Shown here: positions 1 to 11,980 of the stretch, piece by piece | Numbering within the stretch: the stretch's first letter is position 1 | Layout of the letters: each line of letters starts with the position of its first letter | DNA from: Stachybotrys elegans | Taxonomy: Eukaryota; Ascomycota; Sordariomycetes; Hypocreales; Stachybotryaceae | DNA length: 64,000 bases | Direction: 5' to 3' | NCBI GenBank assembly: GCA_020746835.1 | Contig: JAGPNK010000010.1 | Coordinates: 1,488,001 to 1,552,000, forward strand | Made by a program: the position numbers and the translations under genes | Notes under the pieces: generated by a model | Databases searched by the model: none | Told to the model about the DNA's origin: nothing | The model's input: the letters and a program-made list of their open reading frames with translations, nothing else

Positions 1-2515
1 GGTGTATGAACCAATGTGTAGCCGCATAGTCGAGCAAGGCGGGCGGCTTCTTGCGCGCCACTAGGTTGCGAAGCGTAGGATCCACAAGACGTGCTATGCA
101 GCGGCCCAGAATCTTCGCATGAATAGACATCGTTTCCGTGAGGAGAGGTTTCATTTCGTCATTCCTTGCACGTGTGAGGTAGTCTCGTGCTGTCTCATGC
201 ACCAAGGAGACGTTCCCTATAGCGTCAATGACCACGAAACCACCACACAGGTCTGTGATTGTTCTGTGCATATCCATCACACCCTCACTACTGAGGGCGT
301 CTCCAAGCTCTTTCAGGTTAAGTGACCTTTGGGCGCAGACTGCCCAGCCGAGGATTGTGGTACCTAAGCCTTTGCCACCCTTTGCAGCCTGTGTTTGAAC
401 CGTGCTCGCCATTCGGTCATAGAGGCTTTCCATCCCGGGCGGTAGAGTGGTCAGCGCATCTTCCATGTCCTCAATGGTGTAACACTCGTTGATCCTTTGG
501 ACGGCCAGTGTGACCCAAAGAAAATTGTCCTTTGCACGATCAAGTAGGCTTCGTATGACACCTTGGTAGGCCTCATCATCTGCCATATCCATTCGCCCGC
601 GAATATAGCGAAGCAAATCCTCTTGATTTTTGCCCAACGTAATTTCCTCGCTTGGCATAATCCTCTCTAGCTTGTGCCAAGCGAGCGAAATGTCATTAGT
701 TTTCCGACTGACCACCAGCAATCGGAGTGGCCAAGATTCGGACTGGGGGTCACGAAACAGTCTGAACAACTCCTCTGGAGTCTGCGCCTCATCGAGGCCA
801 TCCAGGACAATATATATCGGTTCTTCTTGCGGCAGCTGGATCAAACTTTGCTGATAAAGCAGCTTCCATATCAAGCTAAAGTGCACCGTTTTGAGGTCCC
901 TCCCGGCTGCTTGCAGTTTTCGAAGCCTTGCTGCATAGGCAGGGAGCTGGGTTGCTATCTGAAAGGCCATCGATCGCAAAATAAAGCTCAAAGATTGCTT
1001 TCTTGGGTTATTGTAGCGAGCAAAGAAGTATGCGTGGATTGATCCCCGATGAGCAAGGTGGTCGATCACAAATGTTGAAAGAACAGACTTTCCCGTGCCC
1101 GCGTTCCCGTGGATCCAGAGAAGACCTGGCTCCTGAGTATCTGCATTGGCCCACGATGCAAAGGCCTTTTCACGAAGAAGCCATTCACACGTTCCATTTG
1201 TCCACTGGTCGCGAAAGAAGCTGTAGTCTGTTTCAGAAGACTCTGTGACATCCAGGAAAGCCTCAAGATCAAATGCCTTGTCGTTGACTACGTCAGTTCC
1301 TGGTGCTTTGGGAAGTCAGCAAATACGCAGCCAAAGAGGAATGCCTGAAATATTAAAAACAAAAGCATACCCTGTGCGTCTTCTTTTCCAACCAGATACT
1401 TCAAGGCATTGCGAACCGTGATGTAATTGGGATTGTCACGGCTGTCGTACTTGCAGACTCCACGGTGATCGGCATCAAGCGGTTTGGATATCTCTCCGGG
1501 ATACCCCAGTAGCGACGAACTCTTCTCAAGAATCATCTGCAGAGAAGAACAGAAATTCAGCAAGCGCCAGCACTGATGGGTTCAGAACTTACGAGCTCGG
1601 TCTTTTTGAAGATGGGAGTTGGGCGGGTTTCGTACAATGACACGATGCTGAGCCTAGGAGCAACGTGACGAAACTGTTCATTCAATCTCTCGACTGTCTG
1701 TGAGCCTTCCACCAGCTCTTTTATGAACTGTTTTGGGCTGCTCGAGAAAGACACTTGCAAAATTCGATTGAGTGTTTCGGCGAGATGGGTTCCTCGATGT
1801 GGAGTTGATAGGAATACTACCGATGTGATTCCTCTCACGATGTCTCCATATGCTGGATCGTTCTGTCCTAGAAGATAAGCCTGTGGTATTGGTCAGTCGA
1901 GAAAGAATTCAAGAACCAGGATGGCAATAACCTCTTTGAACAGGAGGCCACCCATGGAGTGCACGACGAAAATGATGGGTTTCTGGTATACAGTTAACAA
2001 CAGTGAATCGGCTCCTCGAAAGCGTTTCATACTTCTCCCATTTTCAAGTCTTCTGTGTCCGCATATGATTCATCTTGGGCGTATTTCAGGTCGTAAAGCA
2101 AAGCTTTGGCGAAATCGATAATCGAGACCTTACTTGAAGCGCCACCCGCGCGGAAGCTTGAATTATACCCGAAGGATAGAATGCGTGCATCCTTGATATC
2201 TGCCTCCTGGGGTAGGAACTTTTGAGGCCAAAAGGTTTCTGGATCTTTATTCGTTGTCCAAGTCTTGCGACTGCTTCCACCCAGACCATGCACAAAGATA
2301 ATATCCGCACGACGCTCGCCAGGTGGCGTGTAGATGACCTTGAGACCCAGAGGGTCACCAGATGCCTCAAATTCATGGCCTATTGGGTGTTTCGCCAGCC
2401 CCGAAATGGTCGAATCTCTTGTGATGGCATCTTGCTGTGTCCTGGAAATTACAGGACGGTCGTTGTCGTCTCGGACGACACCATCTTTACCTCGTTTTTT
2501 GATCAGATTGAGCAA
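1..2515 (-). CDS. NLR-type protein: SesB-like serine hydrolase + NACHT NTPase (3' end outside window)
   Basis: Predicted cytosolic NOD-like receptor of the kind linked to fungal allorecognition. Exons read on the minus strand: ~2515-2033, 1982-1932, 1880-1593, 1536-1371 and 1299 to beyond base 1; all junctions close in frame. The N-terminal alpha/beta hydrolase (DUF676/SesB type) shows IIFVHGLGG, the nucleophile elbow FVVHSMGG (about 1960-1940) and FLSTPHRGTH. The NACHT domain shows the P-loop GNAGTGKS (about 1110-1085) and a Walker B region IYIVLDGLDEA (about 815-785). The frame stays open to the edge, so the C-terminal sensor repeats are not visible. The true start is unresolved: the frame has an in-frame stop just upstream of 2515 and no ATG at its head, so a short 5' exon is likely. 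The domain order is known from fungal NLRs; the incompatibility role is inference. Confidence 0.85.
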
Positions 2516-3009
2516 TCTGCCCGACTAATGGCCATCAGCGTAGATTCTTCTCATGTTCACCAAGAGTGTTTTGAGGTAGATATTTTGATATTGATAGGGA
2601 TTCTGTGTATGCGGAATAATGGACTGACCATATCACCGCAACGTCCCGTACTCGGTTGCCTCTAATTGGTAGGTGGAGGGGTGTTTCGGCACGTAACCAC
2701 TCAACTAGGAATTATGCTCATGTCCGAGACGTGAGTACTCCTTCGAAAAAGCCGCACAATGGATACAATCTCGGTTGTTGCGTACCAAGGCTGCCCAGTT
2801 TGAATCGCGCACGGAGGTGAGGGCAACTGGGGCAGTGCTATGCAGTTGGTCCAGTCGCTTATGGATCTTCAACATGCGTGTCCAATCATGAGGCGCCTCA
2901 AGCGCCCGTCCCCTCTTACTTTCTCCCCCACCATGCCAGCTTTCCCACCGGCCCATCTCGAGACGATTCTACTTGATACTGTGCCATAATAAATCATCCA
3001 TTCAACGCC
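2516..3009. other. intergenic, divergent promoter region
   Basis: Lies between the 5' ends of the NLR gene and the ketosamine kinase gene. It probably holds the unresolved first exon of the NLR gene and both promoters. No other convincing coding sequence was seen. Confidence 0.5.
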
Positions 3010-4591
3010 ATGGGGTCTAAAATAACCAGCGAGCTAACTGCTGGAGCCGGCACTACGATGGACAACAGGCGATATCTCACGATAAAGGAAAGGCTGAAGC
3101 AACTAAATGGCGTCTTCCCGATGGACGACGCCGTGATTGAGGGTATACAGAGATTTGTTTGTGGGATATTATCATTTCTTTTACGGCTAACTTCTACCAA
3201 CTAATAGCTCTTCCAGAGGGATCCAAGTTTGTCTCTATAGAGCATTCCCACACCAGTGCATACACGATTACGGGCCGCATAATGGCTCTGAATCAAAACG
3301 GGGAGGAACAGGCATACTTTTTGAAGGCACTGTCTATCTCCTTTATTTTTTGGTCTATTTCTAACTCACATGCTAGGTGGCCTATGAGGAACATGGTATG
3401 ACAATGCTGCGAGGGGAGTATGAGTCGTCCAAGATGATACACGGATTCATGAATGACGTCCTACCCAAACCGTGCGCGTTCGGTACATATCCCTTTGAGT
3501 GTGGAAAGGCGCCCTCGATGTATTCGACCCACATACCCCTCAATTTAGGTCAGTACGCAAAGTAACTTCAATCCCTACAAGGCTGTAATGTATGTGATGT
3601 AGCTCTATGTGCCTAGCAGGAATGCTAGGACTTCTATTATAGCCTAATTTCTTAGGAAACCGAAGTCACGATTTTTTTCTGTATTTTTATTAGTCAAAAA
3701 CCCTGTCTGCGACATTGAGGGCGCCTTTCCACACTCAAAGGGATAAGGTCCCAAGCCCGCCTACATGCTTTTATCTATGCGAATTTGTGGATATGGACGT
3801 CACTACGGCTCCTGATCCGGCTGAATTCACCAAGAGACTCGCGCACCTGCACAAAGTCAGCAAGTCGCCCACAGGGCAGTTTGGATTCACGGTGCCGACC
3901 TGCGACGGACAGGTTGCCCATACGGTAGACTGGCAGGACAGCTGGGCCGAGTTTTACCGGCGCTTGCTTCTTCATATCTGTGAGCTCGATGTCAAGACGA
4001 ACGGCGCGTGGCCCGAAATGGAGCGAGCGACCAAGCAGATAGCTGATGTTGTTATACCAAGGCTTCTGGGTATCCTCCAAAAGGACGGCAGACTGCTCAA
4101 GCCGTGCATTATTCATGGGGATCTTTGGGAAGGCAACATGGGGATTAACTTGAAGACAGGAGCCAGCATTCTCTTTGATGTCGGATCCTACTTTGCGCAT
4201 AACGAGATGGAGCTTGGCCATTGGCGTTGCGAGTTTACCACCGTCTTCCGCGACAAGATTTACATCGAGCACTATTTGAAGAACTTCCCAGCAGCCGAGC
4301 CGGCCGAGGAGTTTGACGATCGGAACCGGCTTTATTCGCTCAAGGGAGCCATCAATTACGCTGCTGGTCATCCAGGGAGCATGTTAAGGAAAACGTGAGT
4401 TTATTCTTTGAGATGTGTCGTTCCTATGCAGTCAAGCTCACACCTTGGTCCTCCCAAGGGCTTACAATAACATGTGCTATTTGTGCGAGAAATACGCGCC
4501 CATCGATGGGATCGACAAATATGATCCGACGATGGACCCTGTCATCACTGGCGCAACCATCACCCCGCATCTTGCCGATGGATACATCTAG
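3010..4591 (+). CDS. fructosamine/ketosamine-3-kinase family protein
   Basis: Predicted FN3K-family kinase that phosphorylates sugar adducts on glycated proteins, a protein-repair role known for the family. Five exons (3010-3142, 3208-3326, 3377-3552, 3741-4394, 4459-4591) join in frame to give 404 residues. Visible motifs are FLKVAYEEHG, MLRGEYESSK, FYLCEFVDMD, the catalytic-loop HGDLWEGNMG (about 4114-4143) and the metal-binding region FDVGSYFAHNEMELGHWR. The second intron needs a GC donor (AAG|GCACTG) to keep the conserved FLK-VAYEEHG junction; the nearest GT breaks the frame. The third intron is long (188 nt) and AT-rich. About 35 N-terminal residues precede the family's usual start, so translation could begin at the inner ATG at 3058 or 3121 instead. 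Family assignment is confident; the substrate is unknown. Confidence 0.88.
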
Positions 4592-4969
4592 GGATAAGAA
4601 GGTGGCAACAAAGAGAAGGAAGAGTCGGAATCAACGCGGCACATGATATCGGACTAGCGATCAAACTGACTCATTTAACTCATCTAGTTAATTAAGCATT
4701 ATTACAGATGTTTTCCAAGCGTGGTACAGTATGTCTACACTGAACCTAGACGCGATTCTCTTGGCAGAAATGTTGGTTGTCCTAGAACCAACATCCTGAA
4801 CCGGAGCAAAACGTACATGGATCTTCAAAGGGTAAAATAGCACAGGCCACCTTGTCTGCCCGCCCACATCACAAGCCGGCGGCTACAGGTAGCCCAGGTT
4901 CGTTATAAAAGCAGGCAAACCCTCCAACCTTGCTACAAGTTCAGATTCTTGTGCAATTCTCTCTGAGCC
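4592..4969. other. intergenic, DHA1 transporter promoter
   Basis: No gene seen. Contains the TATA element of the downstream transporter. Confidence 0.5.
4904..4910 (+). promoter_or_regulatory. TATA box of the DHA1 transporter
   Basis: TATAAAA lies 60 nt upstream of the ATG at 4970, a normal fungal core-promoter distance. Confidence 0.5.
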
Positions 4970-6460
4970 ATGGAGAAACAAGAGGAACCACAAGGCACCG
5001 ATGAGGCCGTGCCGGCCACTCCCGAAGCTGGTGATTATTCCATCTTCACGGGTTCCATGCGCTTCTACCTCACATACCTCATGGGCTTCGTCATTATTCT
5101 TTCCACGTTTACCGCCACCATTTATTTCCCCCTCATTCCATTGCTGAGCAGAGAGTTCTCTGTCTCAACTCAAGCCATCAATCTCACAGTCACGCTGTAT
5201 GCTGCATGCCAAGGCCTGACGCCACCCATCTTTGCCTCTCTGGCCGATTCGTTCGGGCGGCGCCCAGTCCTCATTGGATTGACGGCATTGTATGCCTGTG
5301 CCAGCCTGGGTCTTACCATAAATCGCGATAGCTATGGCGTTCTCCTTGCTCTCCGCGCCCTGCAGAGCATCGGCGGCTCGGCGACTCCGGCAATTGCTTA
5401 TGGCATAGCCGCAGACGTCGCCGTCATGTCGGAGCGAGGCAGCATGTTGGGCCCCATGCTCGCTACGTGCAACGCCATCTCCGCCATCGGACCCGTCATC
5501 GGAGGCGCGGTAGCAGAGAGCACTGGTGCCTACACTTGGGTCTTTTTGTCCCTGTGCATAATCGCAGTTATTTGCCTTGTGCTCGTCGGGTTTACGCTCC
5601 CCGAAACGTCCAGGGCAGTTGTTGGAGATGGATCTGGCAGATCTCCCGTACTATCAAGGATGTGGGGGACGGAAAGACTCATCACAAAATATGGCACAAG
5701 CATCCCAAACGACTCTGACCCGATGCAGCGCCCTGTCATCCCCCGAGACGCGTGGCGGCCTATGATGCTGCTCGAGCCCCTGCGTATAATCTTCTACCCA
5801 GACACAGCAGCCGTACTATGGATGATTGCCACATCATACTGTGTCTACTACACGTACCAAGTTGCTATTCCCGTTATATTTGCCGATATATACGGCTACA
5901 ACAACCTGGAAATAGGTCTTGCTTTTCTCCCCGGTCTTGCAGGACTGACGATTGGTGGCATGATTGCAGGAAAACTGCTTGATCGGAACTTTGCCATTGT
6001 CGCCCGCAAGCACAATTTTCCCATTGATAGGAAGAAGGCCCAAGAAATTGGCGAATTCCCTCTCGAGGGTGCGAGATATCGTCACATCCTGCCGTTTGTT
6101 GCACTCGAGGTGGCCCTGGTGGCAGGCTACGGCTGGGCTGTCCAGCACAAAGCCCACGCCGCTGTACTCCTTGTGATGCAGTTCTTCATCTGCACCTTCT
6201 CGACTCTATTGAGCCACACATCCAGTGCGCTTCTGGTGGACATGTTTCCCAACAAGTCTAGCACGTCATACGCCGCTGGACAGTTGATGCGATGTGGGCT
6301 GAGCGCTGCCTCCGCCGCTGTGCTGGAGCCACTTGGTGATGCTGTAGGAAGGGGATGGTACTTTACCATATTTGCCATATTCACTGCTCTCGGATCTGTG
6401 CTCTGTGTTTACTTGACCACAACCAAGGGGAAGACCTGGCGGCAGAATAGACAGCGCTAA
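4970..6460 (+). CDS. MFS transporter, DHA1 (12-TM drug:H+ antiporter) type
   Basis: Single-exon gene of 496 residues, predicted plasma-membrane exporter of drugs or small metabolites. After a hydrophilic N-terminus it shows hydrophobic segments from about residue 30 onward, the family motif YFPLIPLLSREF in the first loop, and the MFS motif A region ASLADSFGRRPV between TM2 and TM3. The second half restarts near residue 275 after a long charged loop, as expected for 6+6 topology. It resembles the QDR/FLR1 group of DHA1 proteins. The ATG at 4970 is preceded by a TATA box. The substrate cannot be read from sequence, and there is no biosynthetic cluster next to it to suggest one. Confidence 0.9.
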   Translation: MEKQEEPQGTDEAVPATPEAGDYSIFTGSMRFYLTYLMGFVIILSTFTATIYFPLIPLLSREFSVSTQAINLTVTLYAACQGLTPPIFASLADSFGRRPVLIGLTALYACASLGLTINRDSYGVLLALRALQSIGGSATPAIAYGIAADVAVMSERGSMLGPMLATCNAISAIGPVIGGAVAESTGAYTWVFLSLCIIAVICLVLVGFTLPETSRAVVGDGSGRSPVLSRMWGTERLITKYGTSIPNDSDPMQRPVIPRDAWRPMMLLEPLRIIFYPDTAAVLWMIATSYCVYYTYQVAIPVIFADIYGYNNLEIGLAFLPGLAGLTIGGMIAGKLLDRNFAIVARKHNFPIDRKKAQEIGEFPLEGARYRHILPFVALEVALVAGYGWAVQHKAHAAVLLVMQFFICTFSTLLSHTSSALLVDMFPNKSSTSYAAGQLMRCGLSAASAAVLEPLGDAVGRGWYFTIFAIFTALGSVLCVYLTTTKGKTWRQNRQR

Positions 6461-6805
6461 AGACCGGTGCTCATTTACAAACTGGCATTAGCAAAACAAG
6501 TTACTTCCTACGATCATGCTAGAACAGTATTTACATCTCCAAGTTGAATTGCTTCGAATGCACGAGGAAAACTCATAATCTCTGAGAACACCCCCAAACT
6601 TTCGCCTAGGTCTACTGTATCAGTGCGTCAAAACAGTGGAGAGAGAATTTGCGTTTATGCATTCAAATAAACCGAGGCTAATAAAAGGGAGGGGTTTGGA
6701 TAATTGCGCAGCTTACTTCGACAAGACCACCACCTCGTACAAAGCTGCCTCAGCCACCCTCTCACAAGGGCACAAGGACATACGAATCGCAGCCATGCAG
6801 GAAGA
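6461..6805. other. intergenic
   Basis: Terminator of the DHA1 gene and 5' region of the HET gene. The frame of the HET gene is open upstream to about 6704 but has no ATG there, so that part is treated as leader. Nothing else seen. Confidence 0.5.
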
Positions 6806-8563
6806 ATGTCACCCCTAGAGGCAATATATAGGCCTCTCTCAGACAATCGCACCATTCGACTCATAGAGCTGCTCCCAGGAGTTCCATCCGATGTCGTCCG
6901 CACGAGGCTTTTGACCGTCCCTCTCCAGGACACGCCGCCATATTTCGCCATATCATATGTGTGGGGGGACATTGATCGGGAGTCGGTAAACATCGAATGC
7001 AACGGCCATGTCATCGGCATCACCCAAAACTTGCATTGGGCACTGAGGAGGGTCCGACTACCAAGTACGGTTCGCATGCTTTGGGCCGATGCCATCTGCA
7101 TCAACCAGAATGACCTGATCGAGCGAAGCACACAGATTTCTTTCATGGGAGATATATATGCCGGAGCCCGCCAGGTCCTGGTGTGCATTGGAGAGCCGCC
7201 GACGGTTGGTGATGACGTCGCTGTGGGAATGCTGGTTCAGTGCGTGGCATCGTCAGATGTGATGAGCAAGAATTTGACTGCCGAGGAAAATGATTTATTG
7301 GCAAGTCAGTTCTCCCATTGGAAAGCTCTAGCAAGCCTGATGTCCTCGCTATGGTTCAGTCGAGCATGGGTGATACAAGAAGTGGGCATGTCCCAACAGT
7401 CGGTGGTGTTATATGGTCAGCACGACTTTCTGTACGCAGATCTGATCCAAGTCGCTTCGTGGGCAAGCCAGCAACCTTCTCTGCTGCAGTTTGGAATTCC
7501 TTCATTGCGCATCCATGTCGAGTGGAGGGACTGGACAGCCTCAGGGTCATCCGACAACATGATGAGCATGGCATCGCCGCCCAAAACCTTCTACGACTTG
7601 GTGGACCACGCATCACTGCTATCCTGTCGTGATCCTCGAGATCACGTATACGCCTTTCTGGGGCACCCGCTAGCACGCCGTGGCGACGGCGGGGGGTTGC
7701 TCGTCAAGCCAGACTATCGCAAACAGGATGCCGAGGTATTTCTCGAGTTCATGGTAGCTTCACTTGACACGGTTGGGCTTCGAGCTTTGGTCACGGTCGA
7801 AAATACGCAGCAAACCCTGGCAGACGACTTTCCCTCCTGGATCAACAGGTGGAACATCCCTGGAACATGGAACAAGATTTCCCAGCTGCCTGAACAAGTG
7901 TTTATGGCGGGAGGACCAGCAAGTTTGGGCCACAGACCGTCAATCAGTGGCCACCGACTTGAGCTCTTCGGTAGTGATGTTGACGCTGTGTGGAGGTGTT
8001 TCCATTTTCAATCGCTGAATTTCTTCACCGTCAGGAGCCAAAACAGCTCTGTCGTTGATGATACAGGCCGGGCATTTGACATCTATCAGCTAGCCCAAAT
8101 TATTCTTGGGAATGATTTCCCATGTTCTTACGGCAATGACAGGGACCTGCGGCTGCGTGCGTTCAGCGTAGCTTTGGCTGCAGCGCCGCCTCAAGGAAGC
8201 CCTGATGGTATGCTCTTCGCGTTACTGTGCGTCCTGGGTGGCAGCAGTGACTTGACCAGAAATTACTCTAATGAGGTCAAAGAAGAAGCTGCCAAGACAT
8301 ATTGGAATAGAGTGGCAAGCCTACTCATTGGGAGGAAATTTGCGATTTCGGAGCGAGGACGGTACTGTTTAGTGCCAACACTGTCGCGGCCTGGAGACAG
8401 GATATGTGTGGTTTATGGTCTTGATGTACCGCTCGTGATGAGAACAGCGCATGGTCGACTGCAACTCCTGGGAGAGGCATATGTTGGAGGCATCATGAAT
8501 GGAGAAGCGATAGAGATGGTTCGAAGCGGGCATCTAACACAGGAACACTTCGTAGTCACGTAA
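6806..8563 (+). CDS. HET-domain (heterokaryon incompatibility) protein
   Basis: Single-exon gene of 585 residues from the first in-frame ATG (6806). The HET domain occupies roughly residues 15-190: YRPLSDNRTIRLIELLPG at the start, the block FAISYVWGD (about 6947-6973), and the block LWADAICINQND (about 7080-7115) followed by MGDIYAGARQVLVCIGE. These are the three conserved HET blocks. The C-terminal part carries no recognised repeat; its last third (about 8360-8560) has the shape of the conserved HET-protein tail with GDRICVVYGLDVP. HET proteins act in cell death on fusion of unlike hyphae, but most copies have no tested partner, so the role here is inference. Confidence 0.92.
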   Translation: MSPLEAIYRPLSDNRTIRLIELLPGVPSDVVRTRLLTVPLQDTPPYFAISYVWGDIDRESVNIECNGHVIGITQNLHWALRRVRLPSTVRMLWADAICINQNDLIERSTQISFMGDIYAGARQVLVCIGEPPTVGDDVAVGMLVQCVASSDVMSKNLTAEENDLLASQFSHWKALASLMSSLWFSRAWVIQEVGMSQQSVVLYGQHDFLYADLIQVASWASQQPSLLQFGIPSLRIHVEWRDWTASGSSDNMMSMASPPKTFYDLVDHASLLSCRDPRDHVYAFLGHPLARRGDGGGLLVKPDYRKQDAEVFLEFMVASLDTVGLRALVTVENTQQTLADDFPSWINRWNIPGTWNKISQLPEQVFMAGGPASLGHRPSISGHRLELFGSDVDAVWRCFHFQSLNFFTVRSQNSSVVDDTGRAFDIYQLAQIILGNDFPCSYGNDRDLRLRAFSVALAAAPPQGSPDGMLFALLCVLGGSSDLTRNYSNEVKEEAAKTYWNRVASLLIGRKFAISERGRYCLVPTLSRPGDRICVVYGLDVPLVMRTAHGRLQLLGEAYVGGIMNGEAIEMVRSGHLTQEHFVVT

Positions 8564-8765
8564 TTAATGGGAGTCAAATTGGATTGCTATGCGTTCTACA
8601 TTTTGTTAAGACTGGGATTTTTTCGCTCGCGACGGCACTCTCGGAGTACGTCACGTTGAATCTGGTGAGCTAATTTCTAGGCGGCTGCGAGCTGCGTAAC
8701 TTGCTTTCATTTCTTACAACAGCCCAACGTCAAGCACATCGCAGTATACAGCCACAGCTGCCAAC

Positions 8766-9553
8766 ATGACTTTCTATCGGAAACATTACATCCCACTTGA
8801 GAGCAGCCCAGAGCTCTTCACCGAGCTCATTCACAAGATCGGAGTCTCCCCCGGACTTGAGTTCCACGATGTCTTATCCCTCGAGGATGACGACCTCATG
8901 GCAATGCTGCCGCGGCCTGTCTACGCACTGATACTCGTCTTTCCGACGTCAGAGGAATATGAATCGCACGTCGTGGCGGCAGACAAGGACGCTTCAGAGT
9001 ATGATCGAGGCGGTGGCCATGAATCCGCCGTGTGGTACAAGCAGACAATCAACAATGCATGCGGGCTGTATGCAATCCTACATGCCATCAGCAATGGAAA
9101 AGCACGAGACTATATTGGTACAAGCGGCGTCTCCCATCTCATATCCATACATATGCTAATCTTTACCATTGTTTCCCAGCTCCAACCTCAGTCATGTCAG
9201 ATCTCCTCGCTAGGTGTGCGCCACTCAACCCATCCGATCGAGCGCTCATCATTGAAGATTCGCAAGAATTGGAGACATCATACAAGGAAACAGCATTGCA
9301 AGGTGACTCCGATGTGCCCGAAGATCCCGAGGCTGAGGTCGATTTCCACTACATCTGCTTCGTCAAATCGCATGTCGATGGCCACCTTTACCAATTGGAT
9401 GGAGACAGAAAGGGCCCTATAGACTGTGGCAAGATAGAAGAAGCAGACGATCTCCTGTCGCCGCAGGCGCTTGATGTTGTTCGTGGGTTCATTGCGAGTA
9501 TTGGTCGAAGTGTAGGGTTCAGCTTGCTTGCTCTGTGTCCAAGCAGTGGGTGA
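8766..9553 (+). CDS. ubiquitin carboxyl-terminal hydrolase, C12/UCH (YUH1-like)
   Basis: Cysteine protease predicted to cleave small adducts from the C-terminus of ubiquitin or related modifiers in the cytosol. Two exons (8766-9117, 9180-9553) joined in phase give 241 residues, the usual length for YUH1/UCH-L3. Motifs: N-terminal FTELIHKIGVSP; the oxyanion Gln and catalytic Cys in KQTINNACGLYAILHA (about 9038-9085); catalytic His in HVDGHLYQLDGDRKGP (about 9370-9415) with the Asp four residues later. The intron has a GCTAAT branch-like element and a TTTCCCAG acceptor. The start ATG is the first in frame. Confidence 0.93.
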
Positions 9554-10142
9554 TAGTCTGACCGGAAATGCATCAAGTATCCGATTTGCAAACAACGTGA
9601 CTATCCCGCATTTCCATCAGGCCATTTGCCAAGTAACCACATTGTAGCTGCGAACAGATTGCTGGCCAAGACATCTGTGTCGCTTATCCATATGCATCGC
9701 GAATAAGCGATTGGCCGCAACCAGTTGCAGGAAGCTTGACACATCGGGACACGATTCAACAAGATAAACGTTCGAGGATGAAATACCCCGATCGATGATT
9801 CCTTCCCGAGGTTCAGGTATCAACCCTAAGCGGTTCGTGTGTGGGACTCATACGATGTGATGCTATCGCGCCGTGGCTGGCAGCGCCTTATCTCCATGTG
9901 GCTGCGAGTTACCCCACGTCTGCTATCACACGACTCTCCTCCAACACTCCGACGCCGCTGTTGTCATATTCTTTCCCCTTTTGGACATGATAACCACCTA
10001 CACTCTGGATAACCCCCTATCCCCGCATTGATAGAGGAATCGATGGGATATGTATAGCTGACTGACCGATATCACGGCTCGCGACCTCATGAAGACTTGG
10101 TCAGAAACCGTCTAGTTCGAGATAGGCAACTATTTGATCGAA
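9554..10142. other. intergenic
   Basis: No convincing gene. A short open frame on the minus strand (about 9617-9823) has no family features and is ignored. Contains the promoter of the DUF3445 gene. Confidence 0.5.
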
Positions 10143-11672
10143 ATGGCCGTGCCTCAGCTTCTCGTCGCCGGTTCTGATGGGACAAAGCTTGCGTTATGGT
10201 GCATGGCCTTTGTGGCGAGTGGTTGTGCTCTGGCAGTTCTCTACAATCGCAGCTCGTCCTCTCGACTTTCCTTGAAGACTAAGGCGGCGAAATATGGTAC
10301 CGCAAAGGGAGGCCCCATCGACTATACGGCCGTGTTTCCTCCCTCGCAGCGATCTCAGCTAGCAAACCTCAAAACACCAGCATTCCCAACCCCAGCCTCT
10401 CCCCTTTTGCCTGGAGCGCGGCTTCTCGAGTTCGAGTCGGACTACAGAACTGCCGATGACTCTTTATATGTATACAGTGGGTTCACTGTGGGTGAAGTGA
10501 AGAGTTTGGGCGATTTCCCCGATTATGCAGCGCTGTCTGGAGTACCTCTTCCCAAACCAGCCCACGGCTTCGATATCGACAAGGCCACGCCCAGACCCTA
10601 TAGGCCGTTTCGATGGGCCTACCACCAGACAATGTGTAAGTGATTGGCCTCGCGTCTTCCAATTATGATCTTGCAGCTGAGGAATCTTAGCTCTCCAGAA
10701 AATGGAACCCGACTACTGGCTTGAGCTTGAAAACACATATCGCGAGAGAATCCGGCAGAGACAGGAGCTCTATGCTAAGCATGGCAACGATGTCCTCCGT
10801 GCACTTCCAGGTTCAGAGCTTGCATGTAAAGAGCTGATGGAGATGTCCATTCAGTTCCTCTGCGCCAGATATCCCCATTACTTTGAGGTCAAGGATAAGG
10901 TTCTCGTCAACCATATTCTTGGAACTCGCCATGATTTGCGAGTCGCTGACCCTTTGCACGTTATGCTCGATACTGTTCCTGAAGATTTTGGTATCACGCT
11001 GCGTGATCACAAGACTGGCCGTTACTTCTTCCGAGCTGGCGTCATCTGTTCAGCCATCGGATGGACATTGGGAAGCAAGATTGGACTGGATCTTATGGGT
11101 ATTCACCAGCCCGTGCCGGATTACAAGGAGAACATGGCGTTTAGCATGGATAGGTGAGCAGCCCGTACTCCTCCATCTTAAACGGACTAACCGGTCTCAG
11201 GTTCTTCACCAAGATGCCCACCTACAGTCCTATCCAGAGAGGCTCATGGGGCTTCGAGATCGGTCAGCCACTATTCATGCCCAGTGACCACCCCGACTTC
11301 AGCCACCGCGAGTCCCAAAACCCAACCCTGACACCAGAGGATCTATACCTGCGGGTTGACTGGCAGACACTGCGCAGATTACCCCTCTCGGGCGCCATCG
11401 TCTTCAACTTCAAGGCCCTCTTTTCTCCTCTGACGGGTTTCAAGGATGAGCCTTACATCCCGTCAATTGTGCTGAAAGTACTCAACGAAGGAAAGGAGAA
11501 CATAATGAAGTACAAGGGAACGTGGCATGTTGAGCATGTTGTGAAACCGGCGTTGCAGGAGTATGAGCGGTGGCAGATTGAGAACGACATCATTAAGAAG
11601 GACTGGAGCGTTCAGACTCTGGATGAGAATCCCTTCTTTCCGGGATGGGAGAGGAAGCATGTACTTTCGTAG
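10143..11672 (+). CDS. DUF3445 (haem-dependent oxidative N-demethylase-like) protein, membrane anchored
   Basis: Three exons (10143-10635, 10691-11153, 11201-11672) joined in frame. The N-terminus has one hydrophobic segment (about residues 12-35), suggesting a membrane anchor. The body matches the fungal DUF3445/HRQ family: RPFRWAYHQTMSLQKMEPD, NHILGTRHDLR, VPEDFGITLRDHKTGRYFF, GWTLGSKIGLDLMGIHQPVP and IQRGSWGFEIGQPLFMP. Some members of the wider family are haem-binding N-demethylase subunits, but the fungal members are largely uncharacterised, so the reaction is not assigned. The ATG at 10143 is the first in frame. Confidence 0.85.
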
Positions 11673-11980
11673 ATATATCCTCTAGACTTGAACGGTGATG
11701 TTTTCCGCTGCGACGAGATCTAAAATTGTGACAGTTTCAGCATAGGGTCGTATTGTTGCTCAAGGTCACTTTGCGGCGTCGCATGACCGTGGACGTCTCT
11801 TCTCGGGAATTACAATGAAAGGGTTGGTGGTCTAATTATTGACATGAGTTCTATTCTACACGAGAGCGCAGCTGAGCAAACATAGTCTATTATCGAAAGA
11901 GAATGGACAAAGATCACAACATCAATTGCGGCAATAGTGTGCTTCAGAAGTTCATCTACCACCTATATTGATGAACCGCA
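11673..11980. other. intergenic between convergent genes
   Basis: 3' regions of the DUF3445 gene and the ammonium transporter. Nothing else seen. Confidence 0.5.
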
